Source: Schistocerca nitens
Lineage: Eukaryota > Arthropoda > Insecta > Orthoptera > Acrididae
Assembly: GCF_023898315.1 (NCBI RefSeq)
Contig: NC_064622.1
Location: forward strand, 163,328,178-163,392,177
Reading direction: 5' to 3'
DNA: 64,000 nt
The translations under genes were made by a program, and so were the position numbers. Positions 20,548-33,012 of the stretch are shown here, in pieces. The notes under the pieces were generated by a model that was not told the origin of the DNA, searched no databases, and saw nothing but the letters and a program-made list of their open reading frames with translations. Every line of letters begins with the position of its first letter. The stretch's first letter is position 1.

Positions 20548-21955
20548 CACTGCTGGCCACCGTAAATGCAACACCAAGAAAGACAAGAGGTAGCACAACA
20601 AGATTTATTTTGTAGATAATATGTTGACCAAGTATCAAATGATTACGTTTACAGACGTCTGTGACATGTGGTTCCTGCCAGAATCAGTAGCCAGAGTAGC
20701 CGCCATTGTTGGAGATCACCGCTGCCACACGTCTCGGCATTGAGTCAAAGAGACGTTGGATGTGTTCCTGGGGTACAGCAGCCCAAGCAGCTTCCACACG
20801 TTACCAAAGATCATCTGGTGTGGCAGCTGGGGATGTAATCTGGGTCACTCGGTGAGCAACCACGGACCAAATGTTTTCTATCGGCGAAAGATCCGGAGAG
20901 CGAGCCGGCCAGGGAAGCAATTCAATCTGGTTATTGACGAAGAACCTTTGGACAATGCGTGCCACGTGTGGTCGCGCATTATGCTGTTGAAATATGGCTG
21001 TGGCCGAGCCCTGAAGGTAAGGAAGGACAACTGGCTCCAGCACCTCGGATATGTAGCGCCGGCTATTTAAAGTACCGGCAATGCGTACTAGAGGCGTGCG
21101 AGAGTAATATCCAATACCGCCCCATACCATAATACCCGGTGCAAGACCAGTGTGGCGGTGCATAATGCAGCTGTCCAGCATCCTCTCTCCACAGTGTCTC
21201 CACACTCGAATCCGACCATCGTGGTGCTGCAGACAGAAGCGTGCCTCGTCAGTAAAGACAACGTCATTCCATTCTGCCGTCCACATCCGTCTGTCATCAC
21301 ACCATTGGCGACGGAGACGTCTGTGGTTCTGCGTCAATGGTAGACGAAGCAATGGACGTCTTGCGGACAGACCACTCTGCTGCAAACGGCGTCGAATGGT
21401 ACGCGCAGACACTGGGTGATGCGTTACAGACGCAATGTGCTGTGCTATGGTTCGAGATGTCACTGAGCGATCCGTCACTGCCATGCGCACAATTTGCCTA
21501 TCAGCACGTGCAGTGGTGCACCGAGGTGAATGCGATCGACCACGTCGGTCCGTCGTACCCTCCTGCATCCAACGGTCACATATCCGCATTACAGTTGTTT
21601 GGTTTCGTCCAACACGACTAGCGATTTCTCTGTATGATAATCCACAATCTCGGTAAGCCACTATCCTTCCTCTGTCGAACTCGGATACTTGATTAAAAGA
21701 TGTTCGCTGTTGTCTACGAGGCATAACTGATCGTCTTGTGAAACAACCACAAGGTAAACACACGTGCCGAACGTACACTCGTCGAAATCGCCAAGCCTTA
21801 AATGGCGCTATGAGGTGGCGCCACAGGCGCGCGTGATGTGCGTCTGCGCTGAAATTCTAATCAGTTGCATATCTCATCGCTGCAAACCCATGGTGTAAAT
21901 TTCACTTGATTTGGATGCTTCCTTCAGGGTGTTGCATTTACGGTGGCCAGCAGTG
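20548..21955 (-). mobile_element. Full-length Tc1-like transposon (1408 bp), recently disabled
   Basis: The left end is CACTGCTGGCCACCGTAAAT followed by GCAACACC; the right end is GGTGTTGCATTTACGGTGGC plus CAGCAGTG. Flanking TA dinucleotides lie at 20546-20547 and 21956-21957. The termini match over nearly 28 bp, and the transposase gene is open except for one stop. Confidence 0.9.
20684..21724 (-). pseudogene. Tc1-like transposase with premature stop and lost catalytic Asp (346 codons)
   Basis: The start at 21724 (MPRRQQRTSFNQVSEFDRGR) gives a standard length. It carries two helix-turn-helix motifs (FDRGRIVAYRDCGLSYREI and SARTIRRRLQQSGL), then VVFTDEARF (first Asp), IFQQHNARPH where the second catalytic Asp is His, and ARSPDLSPIENIW (Glu, 34 residues on). 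An in-frame TAA near 20800 ends the main frame after ATPDDLW; the same frame continues with RVEAAWAAVPQEHIQRLFD and ends GGYSGY, so the stop is a point change (CAA to TAA would explain it). There are thus two independent inactivating changes and no frameshift. Confidence 0.88.
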
Positions 21956-22568
21956 TACAAACAAAACCAATTGTCAGTAACAGCCCGCTGGGAACGTGCG
22001 AAAAGCCCGAGGAGAAGAAACAAGCCTTCACCACATGGACGTGGACCGAAGCTGTGGCTTTTGTCGTCACGACGCGCCGGACGTTGTATACATTCTCTTC
22101 CTTTCATTACAAATAATATAAAACAGGAAGCGAATTACGAAATCTTACGGAGTAAGGAACGTCAGAAGGTCAGTGGTTTACTGGAGAAGCAGGTAACGGG
22201 CGCTCCCACAGATCGTTAGCTGTCAGAATCGTCTGTTGCAACGCATCCAGTTGTAGTGGGGCAAAATTGTGTGAGGGATGGTGATGTGCATGAGAAGACC
22301 GACAGGAGCTAGTAAGGAAATGGCGAAACACATTTGCCGTTTGAACGCCAGAACGGAATACTTTGATAATAAATACTGAACGAAATAGGCATTGGTCACA
22401 GATATGCGCGGAAGACCTGCCTGGCCTAACGGTAATCTATAAAACAATAATTATGACAAGTCGTTGTTGAATATTGTTACCGAAAAGCTCGAAAATACTA
22501 GCACGATTTACTTTAGATTTTTACATGGTACTGTAATGAACATTCGGACAGACATACGCTATGTATAC
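21956..22568. other. Unassigned stretch
   Basis: Short frames on both strands without domains; no repeat is recognised. Confidence 0.4.
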
Positions 22569-22683
22569 ACAGGGTGCGGCGCGGAAAATTCCTTATTTTG
22601 AAAAAAATCATAAACCAAAGTATTGGAGATATCGATTTAATTCTCTCTTCTCTACGTAGAGGTACATTTAACGTTTTATTTAA

Positions 22684-23414
22684 TTAGCTTTTGAAAGTAA
22701 TATATTGAAGGCGGCCTCCGTTCTTCTCAATGCATTTGAACAGTCGATATCGGAAGTTTCTGTCCACTTTGGCTAGCATATCCCTATCTATGTTGGCAAT
22801 AGCAACACGAATGTTCGCGCAAGAGATTCATTGATGTTCGTGCCGTGTAAAGTGTGGCGCCGTCTTGTTGGAACCGGACATCCCCAATATCCATTTTCTC
22901 AAGTTCGAGGAGAAGAAACTCGTCAGTCATCTGAACATAACGCTCAGAAATGACCGTTGCTGCCCTTTCGTTCTTTTCGAAAAACGAAGGGGCCAATAAC
23001 GCAGTTTGGGATAATGCACACCAAACAGTCACACGTTCTGTATGCAGGAGCTGCTCGTGAAATTCTCGGGGCGTTTCTGCCACTTCAGTATCGCAGGTTT
23101 TGTTTACTACTGCATCCAGACAACAACAAAAAAAAAGCCTCATGAGGTAGGTTTCTGATCAAGGCTTCTCATGCACTTTTTCGTGAAACAAAATCGCGTG
23201 GATTAAGCATGTGCACTATTGCCAGTTTGTATCGATGAAATTTAAAGCCTTCATGAAGCATTCGTCTCACTGTGCGATCAGAAATTGCAAGAGCAGCTGC
23301 ATGCTTGCGTTCAGATCGTTTGGGGGAATTCAAAATCACCAACCTCACTTTTCTGCGATGTCCTGGTTTATTTTTGTGCACACTGCCAATATCCATAAAC
23401 ATGTGCGCCCACAA
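22684..23414 (-). pseudogene. Mariner-related transposase remnant
   Basis: The N-terminal piece (23414-23169) has a helix-turn-helix-like segment ending TVRRMLHEGFKFHRYKLAI. The downstream piece (23143-22784) has RVTVWCALSQTALLAPSFF, SERYVQM, the second Asp motif DVRFQQDGATLYTARTSM, and after further decay a C-terminus like KNGGRLQYITFKS. Frameshifts separate the parts and the third catalytic motif is unreadable. A possible left terminus of the element (ACAGGGTGCGGCGCGGAAAA) is at about 22570; the right end is missing. Confidence 0.7.
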
Positions 23415-23942
23415 ACAATCTAGTTTCGATCAAGGAACACGATCTACAGGCGGGATATTAAACTGTTACCTGAATCCACACTAGGTTGCGATGGAAAAGC
23501 ACGTCGCCATGGCGAGCGCGCACTCCTCTCTCGTCCCTAGGATGATCCCTACTGAAGTAAGCTTAAGAAACAAGTTATGTCGAGCCCTTTTGAATGTGCT
23601 AAACAATGAATAACATCCACTGTGTGGCACGCGTTTCAGATAAGGAAACTCTCGCGACAATCCTGTATCTTACATATAAATTTATGCTTAATATCGAAAG
23701 AAGAAATGTACAATACTCTTCAAAAGTACTAGACCGATTTACTTCAAATTTTAACACAGTACTCCAATGAACATTCCAGATGGACATACTACATTTTTTT
23801 TTAAGAACAATGTTAACAACGACTGCGAGAAAGAACATGCTGTGCTGTACTCTGCTGTGAAAATGTGTGGTTTTGTTTTCTTTCTCGCATTTAGTTTTAA
23901 CTACGATAACAAGTCATTTAAACCACAAAGTACACTGTTTCT

Positions 23943-23944
<2 letters not shown>
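23415..23944. other. Unassigned stretch before the TA microsatellite
   Basis: No recognised content; several short frames only. Confidence 0.4.

Positions 23945-23988
<44 letters not shown>
23945..23988. repeat. (TA)n microsatellite
   Basis: About 22 TA units without interruption. It lies about 380 bp outside the left end of the giant inverted repeat. Confidence 0.95.
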
Positions 23989-23989
<1 letters not shown>

Positions 23990-24369
23990 TTTCTCGTTCT
24001 GTACATTTCAAACAAAAATTGTGTGTCCAACATTGTGCTGTTTAGTTTCCTTCCTCACAATATGTTTTAACAGAAAACAGGAAAGTTGTATTTATGGCTT
24101 ATCAGCTTACGAATATAATACTGCTACGGAATGTGAATTTGCAGTAATAATAAACAAGGCTCCCAGTCATAGAAAGAGGGGAAAGGGGAGATATACAGGG
24201 GGAGGGGAGAGGAGGGGAAGATATGGATATAGCGAAGGGCAAGGACGAGACAGACAGGGGGAGGATGGGGGGGGAGGAGGAGGAGGACATGGACAGGAAG
24301 AAGTGGGAGGAGGAGAAGATGGACAGAGAGAAGAGGCAGAAGGAGAAGATGAATAAAGAGAGAGGTAAT
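23989..24369 (+). other. Purine-rich (GGGGA/GAGGA) flank
   Basis: From about 24172 to 24365 the plus strand is almost all purine, with runs such as GGGGAGGGGAGAGGAGGGGA. This strong strand asymmetry could form triplex or G-quadruplex structures. Two overlapping acidic/glycine-rich frames here reflect composition only. Confidence 0.6.
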
Positions 24370-27300
24370 AGGAGATTGACAGAACTAGTAGGGTACGAAG
24401 GCTCCTACCCCAATTTTGATATCAAATTGGTATGCAAATTCATTAAACTGATCAATTAATTCCTCCCCCCCCCGCATCCCACACCCCACCCACCCCCCTA
24501 ACCCTGGATGATGTCATGTGTTTTTCTCAGCCAGCACGCGGGTCCCCACCCACTCCCCTCCCCATGCACGTGGGCCCAACCACCTCCCTCTCCTCCACCA
24601 ACCCTATTGGCGGTAATTTCAAATTTTGGTGGGAATTTCTTTGCCCCAGAGCTGTGCCGACGTCCCACCCATACCCCACTCGGTGACTGGCGGGAAATTA
24701 AAAATGGTGGGGCCCTTTCTGGGACTCGAACCCTAGTCCTTCTGGACAGAAAGACCCCCTAATAGCTGGAAACTGTCCAGCTGCAGGAGGGGAACGATAG
24801 GTTAGTGTACTATATTTATTTTGCTTGGGAAACTAAAGTAAAGATCGGTCTTAAGTACGTAATTAATAATAAAGATCGGTCCTAATTACACAACTATATG
24901 CATGGTGCCATGCTTGGAGTGCCTAAAATTGCTATACAGTCCAAAAATTGATGATTCCGTACAACTGGTGTTATAGTGCTGGAAAAAATTTCATAATATC
25001 ACTCGAAACTAGTGGCATGAATATTCAAACTCAACCCTTCACCTACAAGCTGACGGGGAAAATGAAGTGGAAGGTACTATTATTGTTTTTGGTTGGAATT
25101 GTATTCAAGTGATGCGATGCTGGTGTTGCACAGAGAGAAATTTAATCAGTGTATTACCTATAAGCATACAGCTGAGGATAGTATCTGTTGCTGTTTGACA
25201 TGAGAGTTCGCCATAGATCTCTGCTTGACAATCACCCTGCAGCCCAGGTAATCGAAGCCAATACAAGCTACCACAACTGATGGAAAATGCTTCACTGTCT
25301 TAATTATACATCGAAATAGTCATGAAATAAAACCAGCTATCATAATCAATGGGTCGTAATGCAACAGTTGTACTGGGGACAATCGTCATCCCAAAAGGCT
25401 GCAACAGGAGAGAGGTGCGTCAGTTGAAAGTGCGTTCCCCTCGATGTACAGCCAGGTACTAGCATAATTCTAGACACTCCTACTATCTCTCATCCATCCC
25501 CCCACCTACGTTGGGGACATGGCTTTTTAAAATGGTCAACAGCTACCTCACACCATGTATTTCTCTGTAGCATACCACCTTCCCACTGGAGGATGAGCAA
25601 GAGTTCGCTGGCTGCACCTGGGCTGCCTTGGGGCGAAGTTTCAGGCTTCAGTCCCTTGCCAACACAAAAGAATGTAACACCAACTAAACAGCGTGAGATA
25701 AATGACTGTCACCCCAAGTGCAACATGCTTGTTAGTCTAAAATATAGCTGTACCATGCTGCCTCCCCCCCTCCCCTCCCACGCATAGCCCCCATGCCACC
25801 CCTTGGTCGAATCCCAGTTGCGTTGGGCGACCACACACAATGCCTCCAATAGCCAGCCATTCTACAATGGAGAACACTATTATTTAATGTCAATGCACCT
25901 CTTAAAAGTGAGCAATTATTAAAAAGGAGAACAACTGCGACGATGATAAACGTCCTCTTTCCACGAGAATAGGCGCAGTCCACTTTCTTTAAGTTTTATG
26001 AGCCAAATCGGAACAGTTTTTATATCTGACTGCAGGATACAGTTCGCCTCTCTCTCTCTCTCTCTCTCTCTCCCTCCCTCCCTCCCCCCCACCCACCCTC
26101 CCGTTATTTCACAACGTCCAACATAGTGAAAAAAACACCTACAGTACAAAACTGCAGAGGACGAGCTACAAACACCCCGTATTTGTCCACCCTGCGTAAA
26201 ATCGAAATAAAACTTACACTATTTTTCTGCAAAAACTAACAATCACTGCAGAACGTCTTCATTATTTTGATACCATCATCGTAGTAAAGAAAATACGGAA
26301 TTTAAACGCCAATGAAAAAAAAAACATATATGTTAAGCCATATCTTTCAGCTTGACGGACAAATTGCATGGTTGCAAAACATCTCTCGAGTTCACATCAG
26401 TTTCTGTAAATAAATTGTCATGCACGTGTACGCAACAAACATTTCAGATACATCAAATAACATTATAGCATAAGCTTTCCACACCACTTGCTCACATGCT
26501 AGGAACATAACATTTTACAATCAACAACAGCAAGCTGTAATTCAAGAGGACGTTGCAGTTTTGTACACTATGGCAAGTCCCGTTTTACCAATGGAATCCT
26601 GTATCACGTTGGCGTTTACGAAACAAATTGTGAGAGCCTGCCTTGTAATAAAAGTTCCTATAAGATTTTATCACGTCTCTCTTTCGATACATCGAAAACA
26701 AATACCGTCTGCTTGCTTACATTTGACATTTTTGCTACGTAACTCCCCTATACTGATCTGCTGTACAGCTTCTGCCATCCAGCAGACAATCATGTACAAC
26801 AGCAGCAGATTCTTGCATTCTTGCTTTATAAGCAATCAGATCCTCATAGCCTGTTTCTCGCAATCTAACCACATGTCGGGAAAAACACTATCATTTCTAG
26901 GTTCCACAATGAGTTATAATTCAAGTGCTGTCTAATTTAAAATTAGAAGTTATGAAGTATGAAATAATGTAGGACATGTGGTAACATTTATTTTTAAACA
27001 TGCAATTGTGATGATAATAATAAAAAGTCATGATTCAACGAGAATAGATACAGCTCAGCTCTATTAGTTTTATGAGCGAAATGGTGTAGTTTTGAGAGAA
27101 CTATCTGCATCAAAAGTTACACCACTCCTATGGTAGAACATCCTATAAGATTTTACCACATCTCTCTCTCTCTCATCTGATACATCGAAAAAAAACAAAT
27201 ATGGTCTGAATGTTGACATCGAGCATATTACACATTTGCTCCACTGGGGCAGGTGGCCAGAGGTAGAAAATATTGCACTGACCTGTATAAAGTTTAGTCG

Positions 27301-27430
27301 ACTGTGCTGGAGGAAGACCATATCCAACAGACTATCAGTCACAAGAGAAGGTTCATGTATTGCTCCTTCATAAGCAGTTTAATACAAGGACTACAGCTTT
27401 GTACACAGCTATACATTTTGTTTTTCTACC
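24370..27430 (+). repeat. Left arm of the giant inverted repeat
   Basis: The outer part is C-rich, with motifs GGCGGTAATTTCAAATTTTG and TGGCGGGAAATTAAAAATGG. The middle is AT-rich with a CT microsatellite (about 26047-26096). The arm also has internal duplications: 26650-26760 resembles 27140-27250 (both contain TATAAGATTTTA followed by a CTCTCT stretch), and 25930-26020 resembles 27010-27090 (TTTTATGAGC shared). The right arm has only one version of the first pair, so the duplication occurred after the arms formed or was lost on the right. No gene is recognised. Confidence 0.75.
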
Positions 27431-30400
27431 ACGACTTTGAGGTCTGTGTCAGATGATAAACTGACATTAACATGTTGTGATCGATTGGCTGTCATAGAAA
27501 GATGAACATTATGTGGTGTAAACTATGCAGCTCCCACAACACACAAGATGGTAGAAATAGAGGTGACATTTGTCATTGGTAAGAATGTGAAATACATCGG
27601 ACGTGTGGAAACAGAAAGAGTTTGCAGCATTGTAGAACGTTCCCAACAGATACTGAAGGTGATCACATATACAGTTAATATCATCTTCCAACACACTTCT
27701 TGGTGTTTCATTTTGAAGAGCATTGTTTCCTCATTTTACATTAATGTACGTGATTACTGTTCTGGTGTTGACCTTCACCTGAAGGTGCTGTTCATAATAT
27801 GTGTGAGGTAGTATAAATAAGAATAGCTACTGTTATCCTATTGCTGAAAAAAAAGAAAAAGTGGACGACATCGCAGCACATGGAAATAGGAGTCTGCAGC
27901 ATTGAGGAATGCTTTCAAACAATTGTCTGAATGTGGTGACCTCTATATTTAATCCCATGCTCCACAGTGACAAGTAGTAGATCCAGTGTTCTACCAAGCC
28001 TCTCTCCATCCCTACCAAATGATGCCAGTCAATTATTATGTGGTAATCAACAGCGTAGCTTTGACAGATGGGATGGGAAAGACACCACTGATATAGGATG
28101 ATGTACTGTAATATGCCCTGCGGCTGATACTGCAATCAGTTTTAGAAATTTTACCAGTTGTTTCGTAATTTCAACGTCACCCTGTGACATATCAGAATGG
28201 TTCCCAATTTCTGTATCATCACTAAATCACACCTCCACTACTTTGCAAGTACCATATACCAGATTGCGAATGCACATAGATGACTGTGCAGCACGTCCAT
28301 TCAGTCATAAACATCAAAATAAAACAGTTGTTCCATAATTTCAAAGCCAGCCAAAGACACAGCAGAATGCTTTCGAATTTCTGTATCATGACTAAATCTG
28401 CCCTCCACTACTTTGCAAGTACGATACACTATTTTGCGAATTCAGATATATGACTGTGCAGTACGTTCATTCAGCCATATACACTAATGTGTACCAACCA
28501 GTGTTCCATATCAATGTAATTAGATTATCTGTGTTTTTCCAGCGCATCGATCTTTGTACAGAACATACGATTTCCCTATGTCGATGGGCGTCACAGCGTA
28601 TCTCACATTCCTAGGATAAAGTCAGAGATTAACAAATCCCTCCCACATTGTCCTTGACCTATCCTTCCTGCAACATGGTAGACAACTGAATCTGCAACTG
28701 ATCTGAAGGATGAGGGTCCTACACCCACTACACTCCACTTCTAGTGAAGAAACTGGGTGACCTATGTCCATAACTGCTGTTCAGCCAAGACTGTTCCACA
28801 GGAATCTTTCCCACAGCACTCTTCAAACGCTCAAGATCTCTCCAGATTTGTGCATGTCAAGGAGGGTAGCAGCCCTTATCAGTGTGTAGTAGACATGCGA
28901 GTATAGTGGTGATACAACAGACAGCTAGAAAGAAACATGTTGTTTATACATGATGGAGCTCCAGATGGATGCAGCTTGAAACATTTCGCGTAAATCGACC
29001 ATGCTATCAATTCTGAAGTATTATACCGCTATTTAGAGTCAGTACTAGGAAGGTACCAGCATGGGAGAAATGACTGAAGAACACAAACACGCACTCCTAA
29101 GACTGCATGTTTCTGCACCTAAAAATGCTATATTGTTAAAGGTATATGGTTTCTGACATATTAGTAATGCGAACTGCAATGCTGTTTGTACTTTAATGGA
29201 GGATATACTTGTCCATAATGAGACATTCAACAACCCTGCAAGTTTGCTTCCCCGATCACTATGGTGACAAATTTTAAAATGCTAAACTACTTCCTTCTAC
29301 ACTATTGTAGTGCCCTAGAAAGGCAACGTCAGTGTATATCTGCTGCTTGAGGTGCTTATAAACCAAATAGGACGTAGACATACAGAAAACAGAGCATATC
29401 CAATGCATCTGTAGAATATTTGGTTGTGACTGACTGGTGCATTCGAGTACAGTGCTATACTGTATCATCTGACTAATGTGCTACTCTATCTTGTACATAT
29501 GAATAATACTCATGAGGATTGTCTCTCTCCATCCAATGGATATCTAACACACAAATTAGTGGAATTGTGGTGGTCATGTGCCATCATCATGTATCTTTAA
29601 GATTATAAAAGGAAGTGTGGTAAGTGCAGCATGATACCTTCGTTTGTTATCACTGGAGAATCTAGACGGTATTGTTACGAAATATCAGTAATATAACTTG
29701 CATCGAAGATGTTCTGTTCTTTAATATAATGAATTTAAATGTGCTTACATACACAGAATCATTTTCCTTCGCTATTTGCAGGGCTGTGGCACTTTCGAAA
29801 ATAACGTACAAATGTCTGAAATCGAGACTTCATGGTTGGTAATATGCACACACAGTCTCTATATGTATGTTCGTAGAGCAGTCAGTGGCAGACGGTTGCA
29901 GTTCGAATGCATAATTTACTATCTGTTCATCTATAAATTACATTGTTGGTAGTGCGCACTTTGTAGGTATGGAGAAGGGAAACTCTCACATTCTAGGATG
30001 GTAAGTGCAGTCGACACACTGTCAACTAACTTATAACTTATTACTATAATAAAAAAACACTAAATCTATAGTTTGTAGATGTCCTGACATGGTTGTGGGG
30101 ACTTATCAGTGTTGGAAGGTGTATACAAAAGTAGCGAAGCTCATCTGGTAAGCAATAAGAGCATGTACTCACGGGGAAAATATCAGAGCAGCAGCTGAAA
30201 TCAGCTCTATACACATGTCAATTCCCTGTTGCAGATTCCTACATGGCAGAGTGGAACTCAAATGAACGTGTAGAACTGTGCCAGACTTTGAGTCTGCATC
30301 AAATGCATTGCTACATGAGACTGCAGACAAGCTGTCTGATGTGTCGTAGCAGTACAACGATTTGCTTCCACACTATGAGTTTCCGATCTTTACCACTCAT

Positions 30401-30918
30401 CTATGTATGAGGCAATTATTACTATACTTTTGATGATCGTCCTATCCATAAATTTATGCATGTAGATCATCGGGAAGAGGGGAATTCCTAAATGTTTTTA
30501 GTAGGTTGGTATGTAGGACACGCAAATACCCTTCTATAAAATCAAACATCGCGTGGATATACCAGCAATATAGCCATATACATATGGAAAACAATCGAAA
30601 AAGTATAAAAAACGATATAAAATCGATAAAAATCGACAAAAACCTGGTACAGTTACAACGAATTGATGGAAATACGTAAAATTGATGGAAATACGACGAA
30701 ACACGTAACATCACGATAAAACTAGCAAAATTACGTAAATTGACTGAGAATATATAAAATTATGGAAAAAGTATCATGCATTGTGGAAAATAGAGGTGGG
30801 TTAGGGATACCCGGACACTCAAGTCCAAGAAAAGCTTAAAAATTATTCTCCCCCTCCCCCTGTAACCACTGACTATGCCTTCCTAGAAAACTGCAATAGT
30901 GCAGAAGGAAGTAGATTT
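27431..30918. other. Loop region of the inverted repeat, no recognised gene
   Basis: This 3.5-kb stretch has no frame longer than about 100 codons. On the minus strand, several adjoining frames between about 29000 and 27400 have a weakly protein-like look with few stops, for example the 100-codon segment at 27833-28135, but I recognise no domain. From about 30590 to 30780 it is A-rich with near-repeated short units (TCGATAAAAATCGACAAAAA; TTGATGGAAATACG twice). Confidence 0.5.
28155..28485. repeat. Two imperfect tandem copies of a ~170-bp unit
   Basis: Copy one starts near 28155 (CAGTTGTTTCGTAATTTCAA) and copy two near 28325 (CAGTTGTTCCATAATTTCAA). Both continue through TTTCTGTATCAT, CCTCCACTACTTTGCAAGTA and TGACTGTGCAG. 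They diverge by point changes. On the minus strand they would encode similar segments around CKVVEGRFSHDTEI, so the unit may derive from a coding sequence. Confidence 0.7.
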
Positions 30919-31041
30919 TGCCTCTGGCATGGATGTGTGTGATGCGCTTAGGTTAGTTAGGTTTAAGTAGTTCTAAGTTTTAGGGGACTGATGATCTCGG
31001 AAGTTAAGCTCATAGTGCTCAGAGTCATTTGAACAATTTTT
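30919..31041 (+). mobile_element. 5'-truncated SINE with 11-bp target duplication
   Basis: GAAGTAGATTT occurs at 30908-30918 and 31042-31052. The insert begins at TGCCTCTGGCATGGATGTGT, so the tRNA-like head is missing, and ends with the usual CATTTGAACAATTTT. Confidence 0.85.
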
Positions 31042-31068
31042 GAAGTAGATTTATCATTTTAAAATTTG

Positions 31069-31405
31069 AAACTTCCTGGCAGATTAAAACTGTGTGCCGG
31101 ACCGAGACTCGAACTCGGGACCTTTGCCTTTCGCGGGCACGTGCTCTACCAATTGAGCTACCCAAGCACGACTCACGCCCCGTCCTCACAGCTTTACTTC
31201 TGCCAGTATCTCGTCTCCTACCTTCCAAACTTTGCAGAAGCTCTCCTGCGAACCTTGCAGAACTAGCACTCCTGAAAGAAAGGATACTGCGGAGACATGG
31301 CTTAGTCACAGCCTGGGGGATGTTTCCAGAATGAGATTTCCACTCTGCAGCGGAGTGTGCGCTGATATGAAACTTCCTGGCAGATTAAAACTGTGTGCCG
31401 GACCG
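31069..31405 (-). mobile_element. tRNA-headed SINE, inverted copy plus a partial tandem unit
   Basis: On the minus strand it contains CTTGGGTAGCTCAATTGGTA and GAGTTCGAGTCTCGG (A and B boxes), as in the copy at 15018-15299. The plus strand starts GAAACTTCCTGGCAGATTAA. A second partial unit with the same 5' sequence (GAAACTTCCTGGCAGATTAA, then GTGTGCCGGACCGA) follows at about 31369-31405, giving a head-to-tail partial dimer. It forms the inner boundary of the right arm. Confidence 0.8.
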
Positions 31406-32038
31406 ACGGTAGAAAAGCAAAGTGTATATCTGTGTACGAAGCTGTTGTATACACTGCTTGAATGTGTTGCTTATGAAAGAGCAATACAGGAAACCTCTCT
31501 TGTGCAACGACTTTCACATGTGGCTACCTGCTCCAGTGGAGTAATACATGTATGTAATATGCTCAATGCTATCATGCAAACTATATTTGTTTTTTCAATA
31601 TATTGGGAGAGAGAGTGTGATATAGCATTGCATTGGTAAAATGGGGCTTGCTATAGTGTACAAAACTGCAACGTGCTATTGTATTTCCGCTTGCTGTTGT
31701 TGCACGTAAAAGGATTGTTTCTACTTCCGACATATGAGCAAATGGTATGAAAAGCTTATTCTATAATGTTATTTGATGTATCTGAAATGTTTTTGATACA
31801 CATGAACATGACAGTTTACTTACAGACACTGATTTGAACTTGAGGGACTTTCTGAACCCCTGAAATTTGTCCATAAAGGTGAAAAAATGGCTTAACATAT
31901 ATGTTTCTGATACTTTGGAGTTTAAATCCTTAAATTTTCTTTGCTAAGATGATGGTTTCAAAATAATGGGAAATTCTGCAGTGATCGTTAATTTTTGTAG
32001 CAAAATAGTGGAAGTTTTATTTCGATTCGTCACAGGGT

Positions 32039-32039
<1 letters not shown>

Positions 32040-32122
<83 letters not shown>
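32040..32122. repeat. (TA)n microsatellite in the right arm
   Basis: About 41 TA units. The matching point in the left arm (near 26180) has no TA tract, so expansion or insertion was one-sided. Confidence 0.95.
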
Positions 32123-32126
<4 letters not shown>

Positions 32127-33012
32127 GGTGTGTAGCCCATTCTCTGTAGTTTGGTGTTCTGTAATAGCCGGTGGTGCTATGTTTTTTTTTTTTTTCACTA
32201 TGTTGGACTTTGTAAAATAGTGGGAGGGTGGGGGGGAGAGACCTGAATTGTATCCTGCTGTCAAACACACAAACTATTCCGATTTTGCTCATAAAACTAA
32301 CAGAAAATGAACTGCACCTATTTTTGAGGGAAGAGGACATTTATTATCATGCTGATGGTGTTTTCCTCTTTAATAGATGCTCCCTTATAAGAGATGCATT
32401 CATGTTAAAGAAAAGTGTTCTCCGTCACAGAACGGCTGCCTCCTTGAGACATTGGGGGCATGCCTATTGTATGTGGTTGTCTGATGCAGCTGTGCTCTGA
32501 CCAGAGGGTGGCGTGAGGGCTGTGTGCGGAATGACACAGTGTGGCTACATTTTAGACTAAGAAGCAAATTGTGCTTGGGGTAGCCATCATTTATCTCACA
32601 TTGTTTTGTTGGCATTACTGGCAAAGTGACAGTGTCTGAACCATCGCTCTAAGGCGGGATGGGTGCAGCCAGAGACTCGCACTCGTCCACCGGCTGGAAG
32701 GCCGTTTGTCACAGAGAAATGTACAGTGTGCGGTAGCAGTAGAACCATTTGGAAAAGCTGTGCCTCCCCATAGGTGGAGGGAGGGAGGGAAGGAAGGGGA
32801 GAGATGAGAGGAGTAGGTTCCGCCCATACATTTATTAGAATGCACATTCCAATGCCGCCCCTCTCTCCTGTTGCAGTCAACTGGGACGACGATTTTCTCC
32901 ATTGCATGTGTTGCATTATGACCTGTTGATTACGAGTGCTGTTTCTTTTCACAATTTCGAGGTGTAATTAGAAAAGAGAAGCATTACCCCTCAATTGTGG
33001 TAGCTTGTATTG

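Noticed and set aside
24021-24356. Gly/Glu-rich 111-codon frame
   Set aside because: Produced by the purine tract next to the inverted repeat.
32040-32122. Tyr-Ile repeat proteins over TA tracts (also at 23.9, 55.7 and 57.2 kb)
   Set aside because: Pure microsatellite translation.
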